NCBI GenBank assembly: GCA_007258455.2
Contig: VDFB02373365.1
Coordinates: 223,051,353-223,115,352 of the forward strand
DNA from: Sequoia sempervirens
Lineage: Eukaryota > Streptophyta > Pinopsida > Cupressales > Cupressaceae
DNA length: 64,000 bases
Direction: 5' to 3'
A program made the position numbers and the translations under genes. The stretch's first letter is position 1. Each line of letters opens with the position of its first letter. Shown piece after piece: positions 23,866-34,942 of this stretch. The notes beneath the pieces are model-generated. The model saw only the letters and a list, made by a program, of their open reading frames with translations, searched no databases and was not told where the DNA came from.

Positions 23866-24840
23866 TTGATCAAGGGAACACTTTCCAATGTAAAAAATGA
23901 GATAACTTCAGTCAAGGACACTGATCAACTAGGTGTCAACATGGGAAGATTCACAAGGCCTAGGAGAACAACTTCCATATATAATTTTTTACTATGAAAT
24001 GAATGGAATTGTTCGCTATTTGACAAAATAAAGGACTACAATGTGCAAGAGGACAAACATTCAATGATAAAGCTTATATATGAAATGAATAAGAATAAAA
24101 TATAACATATTTATAAAAATAAACTAGATAATGATAACTACCCCGATGACCCACCATATGATAAAGTCAACTAAAGAACAAAATTGATTGAATAAATAAT
24201 GCAATTATGTACCAATGATTTTCATATATGCATTTATTCCTGTATAATCACTATTTATTACATTTAATCATTACATATATTTCTATACGTATCTTTATCA
24301 TCTCAAAAGTCACATTCATGTTTGAGTCAATCTTAAATTGACTTAACACAATTATTCTGATTGTTACTGTAGTTAAATTAATTTAAATTAATTAATTATT
24401 TCAAATCCATTAATTTTTTATAAAAAATTGATATCTATTTTATTGTAAATATCCAAATTTGATAAACCAAAAAAATAAGTTATTTGATTAAATCAATTAC
24501 TATTTCCTTTAACAACAATTTAACAATAAAATTTATATATATAATAAATATTATAAAATATACAGTCATACAAACTACATAATCATAACTACCCTATGAC
24601 TTACCATAAAACACAGAGCCAACTAAAAACAAAGTTGACTAAATAAATAAAGAACTTAAAAGGTAACAATTATTTCCATGAGAGGACCCTCTCATTATAC
24701 AACCCATCTTTTCGCCACTCATTACCTAAGATGCGATTTTCTTTGAAAAGCTTAAAATTCAACCCATAATGGCGGGGCACTGAAACGTGTTCCTCCATCG
24801 TTTGTAAAGTGCTGCAGCTTTACAGATGGACTGCCACTTT
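23865..24840. other. AT-rich spacer downstream of the UGT gene
   Basis: The 3' side of the UGT gene. No clear AATAAA polyadenylation signal was found close to the stop on the minus strand. Two short words (AACTACCC(T/C)..GAC.CACCAT and AAAG(T/C)(C/T)AACTAAA) recur at about 24137 and 24585, hinting at a diverged duplication of roughly 450 bp. Confidence 0.4.
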
Positions 24841-24843
24841 GTC

Positions 24844-26319
24844 TTAAGCCTGTGGCAGTGCCATGATTTCTGAAACAAATAGATCGAAATTTTTAGAAGA
24901 AGATCCACCTTCAGCTACTGCTGTTTTGGCAGCAGCCTTCAATTCTTTCACCCTTTTCCTCAACTCTTTGCCCTTGTCTTCGATCATAAGCGAACGTACA
25001 ATTCTCTCCACGTCATCTCTGGTCACCAGCCAATCCTGCTCAATTTTCTGGGGCGCTTCCAGAGCTATCTGGATCTCATCCACCACAAACTTGGAGTTGA
25101 AAGGCTGCTCCGCGTAAAGCGGCCAGGCGATGAGGGGAACTCCCGTGGTGGTGGATTCCAGAACCGCATTCCAACCACAGTGAGAAATAAAGCCGCCAGT
25201 AGCGGGGTGGGCCAGAATGCCCAGCTGCGGGGCCCACCCGAGGACGAAGAACCCCTGGTTGTTGGCCGCCATGCGACTGTGCAACCCTTCTGGGAGAAAG
25301 TCTAAAGGGGAGGAGGACTTCTGGATTGCGTCGGAGGGCGTGCGCAGAACCCACACGAACTTCACCCCGCTCGCCTCCAAACCAAGGGCGAGTTCCTCCA
25401 CCTGCGCGCTCGTGATGGAATTCTCGCTGCCGAAGGAAATATAGAGCACAGACGCCTCTGCCTGCGCGTCCAGCCATTGCATACACTTTTCTCCGTCCGT
25501 GCTTGCCCCCAATTCCACCGCGGGGGCGATTCTTTTTTTAACATGCCCGTCCTCGAACGCCTCGGGCGGAAGCAGAGGCCCGATTGTTCTGAGAGTCCCA
25601 TTAACCCTCTCAAAATGGTCCACAAACTCCCCTTCCAGTTCATAAAATGTGTTAACGATGGTCCTCCAGCTCTGCTTGTTCCCGCGCCTTTGCCGCACCC
25701 AGAACTGGTGGGTTCCGTTCTCGGGCGTGGCCTCGGGCAGCTCGGGCAAGAGCTGAAGACGGGTGAGCCTCACTTCCCTCGGTACGCCCGGCACCAAGTA
25801 CCGCCCCGATTCCGTGCGCGGGAGGTTCCGTGGCAGAGTGTCCCACACGATCTGCTGCACCGACTCCGCGAACATCCCCGACGTCTCGAAACTCACTCTG
25901 GGTATACCAAACTTTTTAGCTACAGCGGATGACCAACCCAGAAGAAAATCTGTAATGAGGCAGACGGGAGCGGGCAGGGGGCTTATTTCTCCTGCTAGAA
26001 AGCGCTCCAGAAAGCGTTCGAAGTGGGGCTGAAGCCTCTCGTCGGCGTCAAGCAAGGGAGGCAGCTGGTGCCACTGCACGCTGTTGCTGTTCACTTTGCC
26101 CAGCGTTAAGTGATCGCGGGGAATCTCCATTTCAAGCAGGTGGATGTCCAGCCCGGCCTCACAGGCGCTCTCCACTTTCTTGCTCAGTGAAGGGATGTGG
26201 TGAAAAGTGGTCACAAAACTGACGGTTAAACCCTTGGCAGCCAATTTCTGGGCGAGCTGCATGAAGGGGATGAGGTGTCCGTGCCCCAACGACGACAGCA
26301 TCATCACATGAACACCCAT
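24844..26319 (-). CDS. Family-1 UDP-glycosyltransferase, intact single exon
   Basis: A 491-residue protein, the usual length for plant GT1 enzymes, which move a sugar from a UDP-sugar to small acceptors (phenolics, hormones, xenobiotics) in the cytosol. LGHGHLIP (residues 11-18) holds the catalytic His, most likely H15, and TDF (D124) supplies the paired Asp. The 44-residue PSPG donor box runs from W362 to Q405, with HCGWN at 380-384 and a closing Gln. That Gln is usual in glucosyltransferases, so UDP-glucose is the likely donor. VNTFYELEG (222-230) is the usual conserved spot. There is no signal peptide or membrane segment. The start context GAAATGG has purine at -3 and G at +4. The reading frame is uninterrupted and the DNA much more GC-rich than the flanks, suggesting selection or a recent gene. 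The acceptor and UGT subfamily cannot be told from sequence alone. Confidence 0.95.
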   Translation of the reverse strand: MGVHVMMLSSLGHGHLIPFMQLAQKLAAKGLTVSFVTTFHHIPSLSKKVESACEAGLDIHLLEMEIPRDHLTLGKVNSNSVQWHQLPPLLDADERLQPHFERFLERFLAGEISPLPAPVCLITDFLLGWSSAVAKKFGIPRVSFETSGMFAESVQQIVWDTLPRNLPRTESGRYLVPGVPREVRLTRLQLLPELPEATPENGTHQFWVRQRRGNKQSWRTIVNTFYELEGEFVDHFERVNGTLRTIGPLLPPEAFEDGHVKKRIAPAVELGASTDGEKCMQWLDAQAEASVLYISFGSENSITSAQVEELALGLEASGVKFVWVLRTPSDAIQKSSSPLDFLPEGLHSRMAANNQGFFVLGWAPQLGILAHPATGGFISHCGWNAVLESTTTGVPLIAWPLYAEQPFNSKFVVDEIQIALEAPQKIEQDWLVTRDDVERIVRSLMIEDKGKELRKRVKELKAAAKTAVAEGGSSSKNFDLFVSEIMALPQA

Positions 26320-26327
26320 TTCTTCTT

Positions 26328-26423
26328 CCTCTGCACTAAATTACTCTCTTCGCTTTTCAATACCAAAGAAGAATTTTTTTCCTCTGCACTAAATTACTCT
26401 CTTCGCTTCTCAATACCAAAGAA
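26328..26423 (-). repeat. 43-bp direct duplication in the UGT 5' leader
   Basis: 26328-26370 and 26381-26423 are the same 43 bp (starting CCTCTGCACT and ending CAATACCAAAGAA on the plus strand) except for one base, separated by 10 bp. It ends just upstream of the UGT start codon and so lies in the predicted 5' UTR. Confidence 0.95.
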
Positions 26424-26448
26424 CTATTTCTTTGTTCTGTTCTAAATT

Positions 26449-26505
26449 AGTGGAAAGCTTGATTGATAAATAGATGAGTGGAAAAGCTTGATTGATAAAT
26501 AGATG
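26449..26505 (-). repeat. 28/29-bp tandem duplication upstream of UGT
   Basis: 26449-26476 and 26477-26505 both read AGTGGAAA(A)GCTTGATTG followed by ATAAATAGATG. The two copies differ by one A. Confidence 0.95.
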
Positions 26506-26523
26506 ATCCGAACTAGGAATCCA

Positions 26524-26577
26524 TGACGTTTTGCTGACGTTCGGATAACCACACCATGACGCAGTCATATTTTTATA
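26524..26577 (-). promoter_or_regulatory. Candidate UGT core promoter with TGACG motifs
   Basis: On the minus strand TATAAAAATA (26577-26568) is a plausible TATA box about 250 bp before the start codon. On the plus strand TGACG occurs at 26524, 26535 and 26557, and TGACGTAAGG at 26845-26854. TGACG is the core of as-1 elements bound by TGA bZIP factors, which often drive detoxification genes including UGTs. The 11-bp spacing of the first pair is close to, but not, the canonical 12 bp, and these copies fall downstream of the TATA. The call is tentative. Confidence 0.4.
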
Positions 26578-26766
26578 CCGTACCCGTCGAGTTGGACCGA
26601 CATATTTCTTCTTGCGAAGGTTTCTCCTTGGTAGGAAGTTTCTCGGCATTAATACAATCTCTCACGTTACAGTAATACATGTAGGGAAATTATGTAACCA
26701 TTTCTAGATGATGGTTTACGCCTTTGACCACGGCAAGGATTGGGAGTGATGCGATGCAATGCGCAT

Positions 26767-26814
26767 CCGTCTCCCATTAAAGACAGCTGACCGTCTCCCA
26801 TGAAAGACAACTGA
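26767..26814 (+). repeat. 24-bp tandem repeat, two copies
   Basis: 26767-26790 and 26791-26814 read CCGTCTCCCAT(T/G)AAAGACA(G/A)CTGA, with two differences. It lies between the UGT promoter region and the TGACGTAAGG motif. Confidence 0.95.
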
Positions 26815-26909
26815 AGAGCTACGAATGAGGTGATGTCAAATGCGTGACGTAAGGATAGAGAGAGAACTTAGAGGGGAATTCGAAAGAGGGGGGCAATGGA
26901 TTATTGTTT

Positions 26910-27175
26910 TAGGGTCTTGTTTTACCTTGAAGTTCTATGATGTTCATGGATTCTTTTTGTTTTACTTTGAACCTCTATAATGTTCATGGATTCTTTTGGG
27001 TCTTGTTTTACCTTGAAGTTCTATGATGCCCATGGATTCTTTTTGTTTTACCATGAAGGTCTATGATGCTCATGGATTCTTTTGGATCTTGTTTTACCTT
27101 GAAAGTTCCACAATGCTCATGAATTCTTTTGGGTCTTGCTTTACTTTGAAGCTCTATAATGCTTGTGTTTGGCTA
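26910..27175 (+). repeat. ~50-bp tandem repeat, about five to six copies
   Basis: Alternating long and short units of the type GGGTCTTGTTTTACCTTGAA followed by GTTCTATGATG(C/T)(C/T)CATGGATTCTTTT. Copies differ at several positions. Confidence 0.85.
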
Positions 27176-27204
27176 TGTTTTTAGGACCCTTTAAATGGAT
27201 ACTC

Positions 27205-27404
27205 TATTTACATGGGTGTATGTATAGGATTATTGATGTTAGATGTTTATCTTCATGTTTGGATTGATTTATGTTGTGTATGGATTGTGTGATTATTATT
27301 ATGTTTATTTATATGGGTGTATATATGAGATTATTGATGTTGGATTTATGCTCGTTTGAAATGATTAATGTTGTGTATGGATTGTATGATTATTATTATG
27401 TTCA
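27205..27404 (+). repeat. ~100-bp direct duplication
   Basis: 27205-27304 and 27308-27404 share ATGGGTGTAT, GATTATTGATGTT, ATGTTGTGTATGGATTG and TGATTATTATTATGTT in the same order. Confidence 0.85.
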
Positions 27405-27409
27405 TGTAA

Positions 27410-30400
27410 TGATGTTGGTTGTTAAGGACATTATTTTAGTATTATATAAGTTGATTTAAGAATCTTTTTAGATATTGTGAGGTTAACTATCTTGGTGATT
27501 TAGATTGTGTTATAATTATGATTATGAAAATTAAAAAATATGTTTATTATTATGTTTTGTGGTACTAGTAATTTATTGTGATCATATTTTATGTTGACAT
27601 GATTAGATGACTATATTAGACATATCAGATTATTGTGTGAATAAGCTATGTTGATCTCTTCAACTTCATTGTTTTCATTATCATTATGTGATGTTAGTTG
27701 CTTTCATTTTGACGATTTTGCATTGATATTTGATGTTTGATTATATGTGATTTGATCATATTGTGTATGCATCACTTTGACTATGTGTTTAAGCAAAGAA
27801 CCATTATTGCGATGTGATTATTATGTTAGAGTATATTTGTGCTTTTTGGATTTACACTATAATATATCAACTATCTATACTAGATAGGCTTGATGTGTCC
27901 TTAAGTGCACAAGATTGTATATGAAAATCAATGGTGATTGATAATAAAAAGATAGGATAGATTTGTTTTACTGTATCTATTTTACTTCATGATGGGGTAA
28001 TGAGACATGACATGTGAAACTCATTATCCTAATCATGTGTATTTCAAGACCCTTCTATGGTAATAGTAGTAAAGTGTGTGTTCTATATGCTTTACTTAAT
28101 TTCCTTGTATGTATAAAGGATTTCATTATGTGTGAGAATTAATTAAATGCTTAAATTAGAAATTATAAATGTACTTAAAAAGGTAAGAGGTTGGATGGAT
28201 TTAAAAAAGGTAATTTTGTTAGTATTTAAAAAAGTCAATTTCATCATATTATTACAAAAGTAGTGAAGGAGTATATATATATATAATTTTTTACTTTTAA
28301 AAAGGTCCTTTGTGATTTGTGTAGCAAGTGGAAAGGGATATTATTTAATTTTTAGAAGTATATTTTTATCTCATTTATTTTGGAAAACGATTTGCTTTAT
28401 GTTTGAAAGAGGTTCATTATTTACTATTCATTTTTTTGAATTTAAGGAGTTTGTCATGAATACTTCTTTGAAACTCTTAGAATTATTCTTGAGCTTGGGA
28501 ATATAAATTTTGTAGGAAAACTTTTTCAATTTTGACATCTTGAGAGCTTGAAGAGTGCTTGCACAAACTGTTATGTTTTACTTCATAGTTCTAATGGATT
28601 TAACCTTGAAAAGAATTTTTTTGTCTTAAATGGTAATCTTTATGGTTTAGAATAGTATGGAGTATGTCATCATTGTTTGCCCCAAATTTTGAAGCTTCTA
28701 TGTGTTTTCTAATTTTTTGTTTAAAATCTTAAGGAACCTCCTTTAATGAAGGTTTGGTGGTTTTATGAAAATTTGTGAATTCTAAAAAAATAGCCTTAGC
28801 CAAAGTAAGTATGTTGTAAGTTATATATTGTAGTTATTTGCTATACATGATTCTAAACTATTGAATATTCATTTACTTGTAAGCGCTAATATTTTATTAG
28901 ATATATTTCATAGGTTGGATGATAATTTTAAGGATATGTATAATGTACTTATGCTAGTGTTGTTGGTAACCTAATATATGCAATGGTTTATACTAGGTCA
29001 AATATTATCAAAGTAGTGGGAGTTAGTAGTTTTTGTCTAAAATTAATAGAAAGCATTGGCCTTGTGTTAAAAAGATGTTTTGATATTTACATGGAACTTC
29101 TTATTATTTATTATATTATTGTTGACTTCGCAAAGCTACATAGATTCAAACTCAAGATTCAAGAACCAAATCCTCTCTTGAAAGGAAGATAAAATCCTCC
29201 ACAGGGTCTGAAGAATACTAGATTTCAGTTTTATCGAACAACTCTATGACAAGATGTGTTTGTTTTAAATTAAGGGGGCCTAGTAACAATTTAGATAGAA
29301 TTGACCTTGAAAAAATGTTGTTAAGCTCAATTTAATAGGTTTAATAGAAAAGAAAAAAATAAGAATATTATTTAGAGTTTTGTCTATTTAATAGGTATTC
29401 ATGAAAATAAACAAGTTTTAATTTGGATTAATTTATTTCCTTATTTTAAAAAGACAAAATTATATAAATAAACTTACTAACTTAAATTTTTCATTACATT
29501 TATAAGCAAGCAACATATTAAATATAAAGCATGTAAGATAAGCTACTCTATATCAAAATCCACTTTAATCTATTTTACATAAAAATACCCAAAAGACTCG
29601 AAGAGTAAAGAGGAAAAGAAAAGAAACTAGAAAAGAGAGGGAGAGGAAAAGTAAGCCCATCACCTATAAATGAGTTATTAACTTAGCAATGTTTCTCATA
29701 AATATAGAATTAACAATTCTAAATCTCATTAACTTTAACTCATAGAATTAACAATTCAAAATCCCATCAACTTTAACTCAATATAAGACATAAACTATAC
29801 AAGCACCTCAAAAAATTAAACAAAAAATTAAATAAGAAATAATAAATAAATAATGATTACCACCATAATAAACATACAATAACCAATAAAATCATATTCA
29901 AATATATATTAAACTCAATAAAAATATAAAAACTACTAAAACAACTATAAATTTTAAAAAATAGATTGAAATACCGAGCCTCCCCACCAAGTTACCTGTA
30001 TTGAAAGTGATAATTTTCAATTTTTTCCAACCTCCTTGATTTCCCAAACTTCTCACTTTCAAAAGCAAACTCTGTTTTATTTGTTTTATAGACCAATCTT
30101 CCCCCTTTTATTCTCATGCCTTCCTCCTCTTTTACATTTTTTAGGCATCTCTCCATGTATCATTTTTTAATATATATCTAACTATTTTATTTTATCCCTC
30201 TATGGGCATATGTTTATTATCTTACTCCCTCATATATGATGCCCAACTTTTCTCTACAAAAGTAAATAACATCCCATTCTTATGAGATTCTTACATAGTT
30301 TTTAAATGCATTAAATCTCCACTTCATCTTTCTTTATCGATGGCTTATATCTCCATATTCTTTAAATCTCCACTTTATCTTTCTTTATTGATAGCCACTT

Positions 30401-31700
30401 ATATCTCCATCTTCTTTTAAAATAGATGTGACTTCTTTAAAAATGCACCTCCCTTCCAAATCTTTACATATCTCATCTTCAATGTAACTTCTCCATCCTT
30501 AGCATTAAATTTGCTTGTATCCTCTTAAATTAAATAAAATAAGCTTCCACTTTCAATATTCCTTTATTCACCATAAATTTTTTAGTCACCATCAGAGGAA
30601 ATTATAGTTGTTTAAGTAGTATTTTCTCCACATCAAAGAAGAAATGACATAAAATAAAAAAATATTAATTTAAAATAAATTATAAAGATAAATTTTTATT
30701 TTTTTTAAGAAAGGTAAATTAAAATCATAAATTTAAGTATAAAATATATTAATAGATAAGTATCTTAATTTTTTTAACTAATTATTTATAATTTATACAT
30801 TGTAGGAAAGGAGATTGAACTATATAGGTAATTTAAGTAATTCTTAATTTAATATCTGAATTTATAGAAGATATGAAATTAAGTCATGAAAATATAGAAC
30901 AAAATGATATGGGCCATAGAAGAATATCAAGTGTTGGGTCCCAAAATCATAGTTCTAAAAATCCTAAAATATTAACCTATGCTCATGGCTAGGGAGTTGC
31001 CTTCAAGAGGTTAGGGTATGGACTCATCGATGAAGTATGGATGACAAAAGGTCATTTTTTAAGAATGGGTATTTTCTCCTTCACTTTGGGATTAGCTAAA
31101 CCCATAAAGATGTTCCTAAAGATATCTTTAATAGGACATATATTAAATGAATTATTAACATAAGTAAACTAATATAAGTTATACCCAATACACACTTCAC
31201 CCCTAGATTTTTCAATAGGTTAGAGACTTACTAGTTGCTTGTAGGACCTATCCTAAAGGTAATAACTCCATCCTTTTATATGCACCTAAAGATGACAACA
31301 ATATTATATCCTCACAAGTGAATCCACTTAATATTTTATACATAAGTGCAAGATGTAGGCATATGACATAATTTTCTGACAATCTCAACAATGTATCCTC
31401 ACTTAGAATATCCCTGAGTTGGAGTATTGAATCATCAAATTGTGTAGAACTCTAATCTACTTCTAAACTACTAAAGATAATGAGATTAAAATTAAAATAT
31501 AGTTAGCCTTTCACCAACCAAACTAGTGCCCACTCCATTGGCCAAAACAATCACAATCAACAAGGAAGAGGAGAAAACTCCTATAGAGAATAAATGGAAC
31601 CAAATATGTGTGTATATACAAATCATAAATAGCATTTCATGCAACTAAAAACACTTAATCATCCATAACGATTTTGTAATAATTTACATGAAACAAAGGA
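27410..31700. other. Long AT-rich stretch without genes
   Basis: No coding motif was found. Two small tandem duplications are visible: 29705-29780 (TAGAATTAACAATTC, then TTAACTTTAACTCA) and 30317-30417 (TCTCCACTT.ATCTTTCTTTA, then TATATCTCCAT). The rest looks like old decayed repeat DNA. Confidence 0.5.
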
Positions 31701-31739
31701 AAGACAATGACAAAATCTTTGTAATGCATTACAAGTTAT

Positions 31740-34140
31740 CATACATTTACCTAACCTCTATTATATGCATACTAGTAAATGTGGCATGAGAGGATCCACA
31801 ACTAGGTTTGAGCATCAATCTAAATCATTATGTAAACTATCATGTAGACATTCATTTATGTACATTATGTTCATTGATTACCCTTCTTATGTTTTAAAAT
31901 GTATATATAATCCCCTTGCAAACCAATCTTGCATTACATGATGCCCCAAAAAAATCTAAGACACTATACTACCAAAAAGTTGGCTCAATAACCTTAAACC
32001 TTATTACATCTTGGGTTCGTATGTTTATAGCATTTTGTGTCTCTCTTAGTATCATTAGTAGAATTTATGTGGATTACAAGGTTCCCTTTCTTGTCAAAAC
32101 ATCAAATGCACCAAGACATCCACCTATAGAGAAAATCTCTCTTGGATTCAATGTAGGGTAACTAGAGAAACAAGAACAACATTTTCACCCTCGTAAGAGT
32201 GGTTCACTACTTTATTTGTAGACTTACAAATAGGATTTTATTTAGGAATCTACGTGGTTCATACCTTATTTTTATTATCAACATGTTTCTTTACAATTGG
32301 ATTCATTCCTTTAAGGAGTTTGAATCCATTTTGGTAACATTAATGCAATTTCATATCCCCACCATACACACATATAAATACTAATGGTGTACTTGTGTCA
32401 TGGGTGGAGATAGGTGGAGTCTCAATTTTTAGCAATAGGTTTTCATTGAAATGTATCCTTGAACAAAGCATAGATGTCAAAAAGTAATTATGAGGCCCAC
32501 ATATGAGAGTTTGGTAAATGTGAATCCAAATGGATCACAAGATACCAAGGAGGAATATGATTCAAGGGCTAGGAAGAAGGATTTATAGGGAGAAAAGGCA
32601 CATGGGCTTGAGGAAATAGAATAAAAGAACCTTAGGATTCAAGGTTTTGGGGGCTAAATTCAAATAATGTTATAAAAGAATGTTGGTAGGGAAAACCTTA
32701 AAGACCTAAGGAAGGAAATTAGGAAGGGGACAAGGTTTCAAAACAACTAGATACTTGATGCAATTTGGAGAGAAGGAAATTAAAAAGATTGAAGGCTACT
32801 TGAATGGTGGTGAAGGAGAAGTAGGGATCAAATAATTTGATTACCCTATACTAGAGAAAGTGGAACCAAAGAGTGGGGATTGAGAAAATGAAATTAATCA
32901 CTATAAGTTGGGATGGGAAGTCTTGTAATGCTTTAAAATGTTCTCAAACTTTCATCTAATTCTCATTACATTCATACCAACAAATTTGGTAAAAGAAAAC
33001 CCAAAGCTAGGTTTAAAGATTTTCCTAAATTATTATGATTTACCTTGGAGATATTTAGTTACTCACATACCTTCTTTTGAAATCCCTCCTATAAGTTACA
33101 ACATGTGATATTTTTACTTGTAAACCAAACTTCTAAATATTAAAACTCTAGAATGATCTAGAAGAGACTTGTAGCCAAGAATATAGTGGAATGACCAACC
33201 CTTGTTGCATATTTCATCCTTGTATTTACAATATTTCAATTACACTACATTATACTTGTATCAATGGGATTCAAAATGATAGCATACTATTCAAAGCATT
33301 GAATGCACCAACACACCCTTCTATCATAAAATCTTAGATATATTCTTGAACTCCCTTGAGAAACATTTTTTTTTTCGAGAACCCAAAGAAGTAACCATGT
33401 GCTTGGTTATAGGTTACTGATAGCTAGGGTTCATTGTTGTATTCAAGTTGCCCACATTCATCATTATCATCTTCATATGGCTTTGTGATTGAATTCATGC
33501 ATTTATGGAGTTTTAAATCATTTTGGTGGAATCTAGGTAGTTGTACAACTTCATCACAATAAATTCTAAGAATTAAAGGCATCATGGAAAGTTTTATAAA
33601 TCTAGGTGCTACTTGGCATTTAGTCAATAAGAATGTAGGGGTTTTAGTGCTTGAATGGTGCATAATAATAATAAGTTTAAAATTCTAGCATCCAAGGTTC
33701 AAGGAGTTACATGTCAAAGGGATGATAAATGCAATAAGGACTAGGTAATAAGAGTTAGGATACCTCACAAAAAAAAATGCATGAGATAGAAAGGCATGAA
33801 AAACTCCAAATATCCATGGGGGAATGTATGAGTAGAGGATCAAGGATCAAGCTCTTTGAATACCTGATGTGAGGGAAGAAAAGGGGAATGGAGAAATGAA
33901 GATTTGTTTCCCAATGGAGAAATAATCAGTAGGAATATGAGTGTGATCTAGGAATACTAAATGCAATTTGGCAATGGGAAATGAAGAAATTTGAAAGCTT
34001 ATGAATAGTAAAGGAAGTGGGGATTGGGATTCAAGAGAATTGAATACCAAATATTATCAATGAGTAGGGATTAAAAATTTCTAGGGGTTTGAAAATGTAA
34101 AGGAAGTGGGAAAGTGGGGATCAACTTTAGGAATAATTGA
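31740..34140 (+). repeat. Diverged ~1.2-kb direct duplication
   Basis: 31740-32420 and 32940-33560 align in order: CATAC(T/C)A..AAAT.TGG followed by CTAGGTTT..A..TAAAT.ATTATG, TG(C/T)AAACCAA(T/A)CTT, AATGCACCAA(G/C)ACA, and TTTA.GAGTTT.AATC.ATTTTGGT. The following GGGGATTGAG/ATTCAAGGTT-type words also recur. Identity is low, so this is an old segmental duplication or two related elements. No domain is recognised. Confidence 0.5.
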
Positions 34141-34940
34141 TGAAACTTGAAAGTCGGGGAGGAATCAATCCAAAATCCCATGAATAATTTTATACTAAGG
34201 AAAATCGAGGGTCAAAATTTTAGCATATATAATACCATCATTAATTAAGGATATAGAATACTTGATAGCAAAGGAGCAAAGAGAAAGAAAAATTAAAACC
34301 TACCAAGGTGGTAGGTATTCAAGATTTAAGATACCAAATTCTCTTTAGGTATGATGATAGAAAAAATTCTACGAGCCCATGATATAGCCAAGTGAAAGAC
34401 TCAGAGAAAATTAATATTATGGGGGTTGAGGATCAAGGAAACAATGTCATTTGGAGGGAAGTGAAAGGAGGGAAGAAAAAACCTAAAATCTCATGAAGTA
34501 AAGAAAATCATGAAATCAGAGAAAAAGGGATAAAAAGGGATGAATGATGGTATAAGAAAACTTGAAACACTAGCAAGTAAGACATGGAAATGTTTTAGGG
34601 AATGGGGAGATAGGGAAAGGGGGTAAAAGAGACCAAGGTGAGGGGAATCATAAAATCTTATAGGGGAAAAAGAAGCATACATATGTGGTGAATTAGGTCC
34701 AACTAAAGGAAAATGTAATTGGGTACATCAGCATGAGAAAAATAGAAAACCCACTTAAGGCAAGTAACTAATCACAACACCTTTCCACTTTGATTTTTTT
34801 TTTAAATTTAGAAATTTAGACACATTAAAAAGAGATGAGGAGGTCCAAAACATAAAACTTAGGCACAAATTGACCAAAGTGGCCCACTTAAGGAATTTTT
34901 TGATAGATTATTAATAATGGGAAAAGTATTGTCAAGGAAA
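34140..34940. other. AG-rich sequence, no gene
   Basis: Purine-rich on top (GGGAA, GGAGA, AAGGG words), similar in style to 32440-32900 and 33700-34100. It may be a third, more decayed copy of the preceding duplication. A minus-strand open frame at 34491-34682 is just pyrimidine-rich Ser/Phe/Leu sequence. Confidence 0.4.
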
Positions 34941-34942
34941 CT

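Noticed and set aside
23616..23921. Long open frames on both strands over the TG/TA tract
   Set aside because: They encode only Tyr/Ile/Cys/Val or Thr/His runs from simple repeats.
25076..26032. Several overlapping open frames inside the UGT gene, both strands
   Set aside because: They are shadows of a GC-rich coding sequence; none has motifs, and the 491-codon frame holds all conserved residues.
31916..32384. 81- and 61-codon plus-strand frames as small genes
   Set aside because: No motif, AT-rich composition, and the region is part of an old duplication whose other copy is not open.
33424..34682. Minus-strand frames of 63-79 codons
   Set aside because: They fall in purine-rich diverged repeats and show no domain, conserved motif or plausible splice context.
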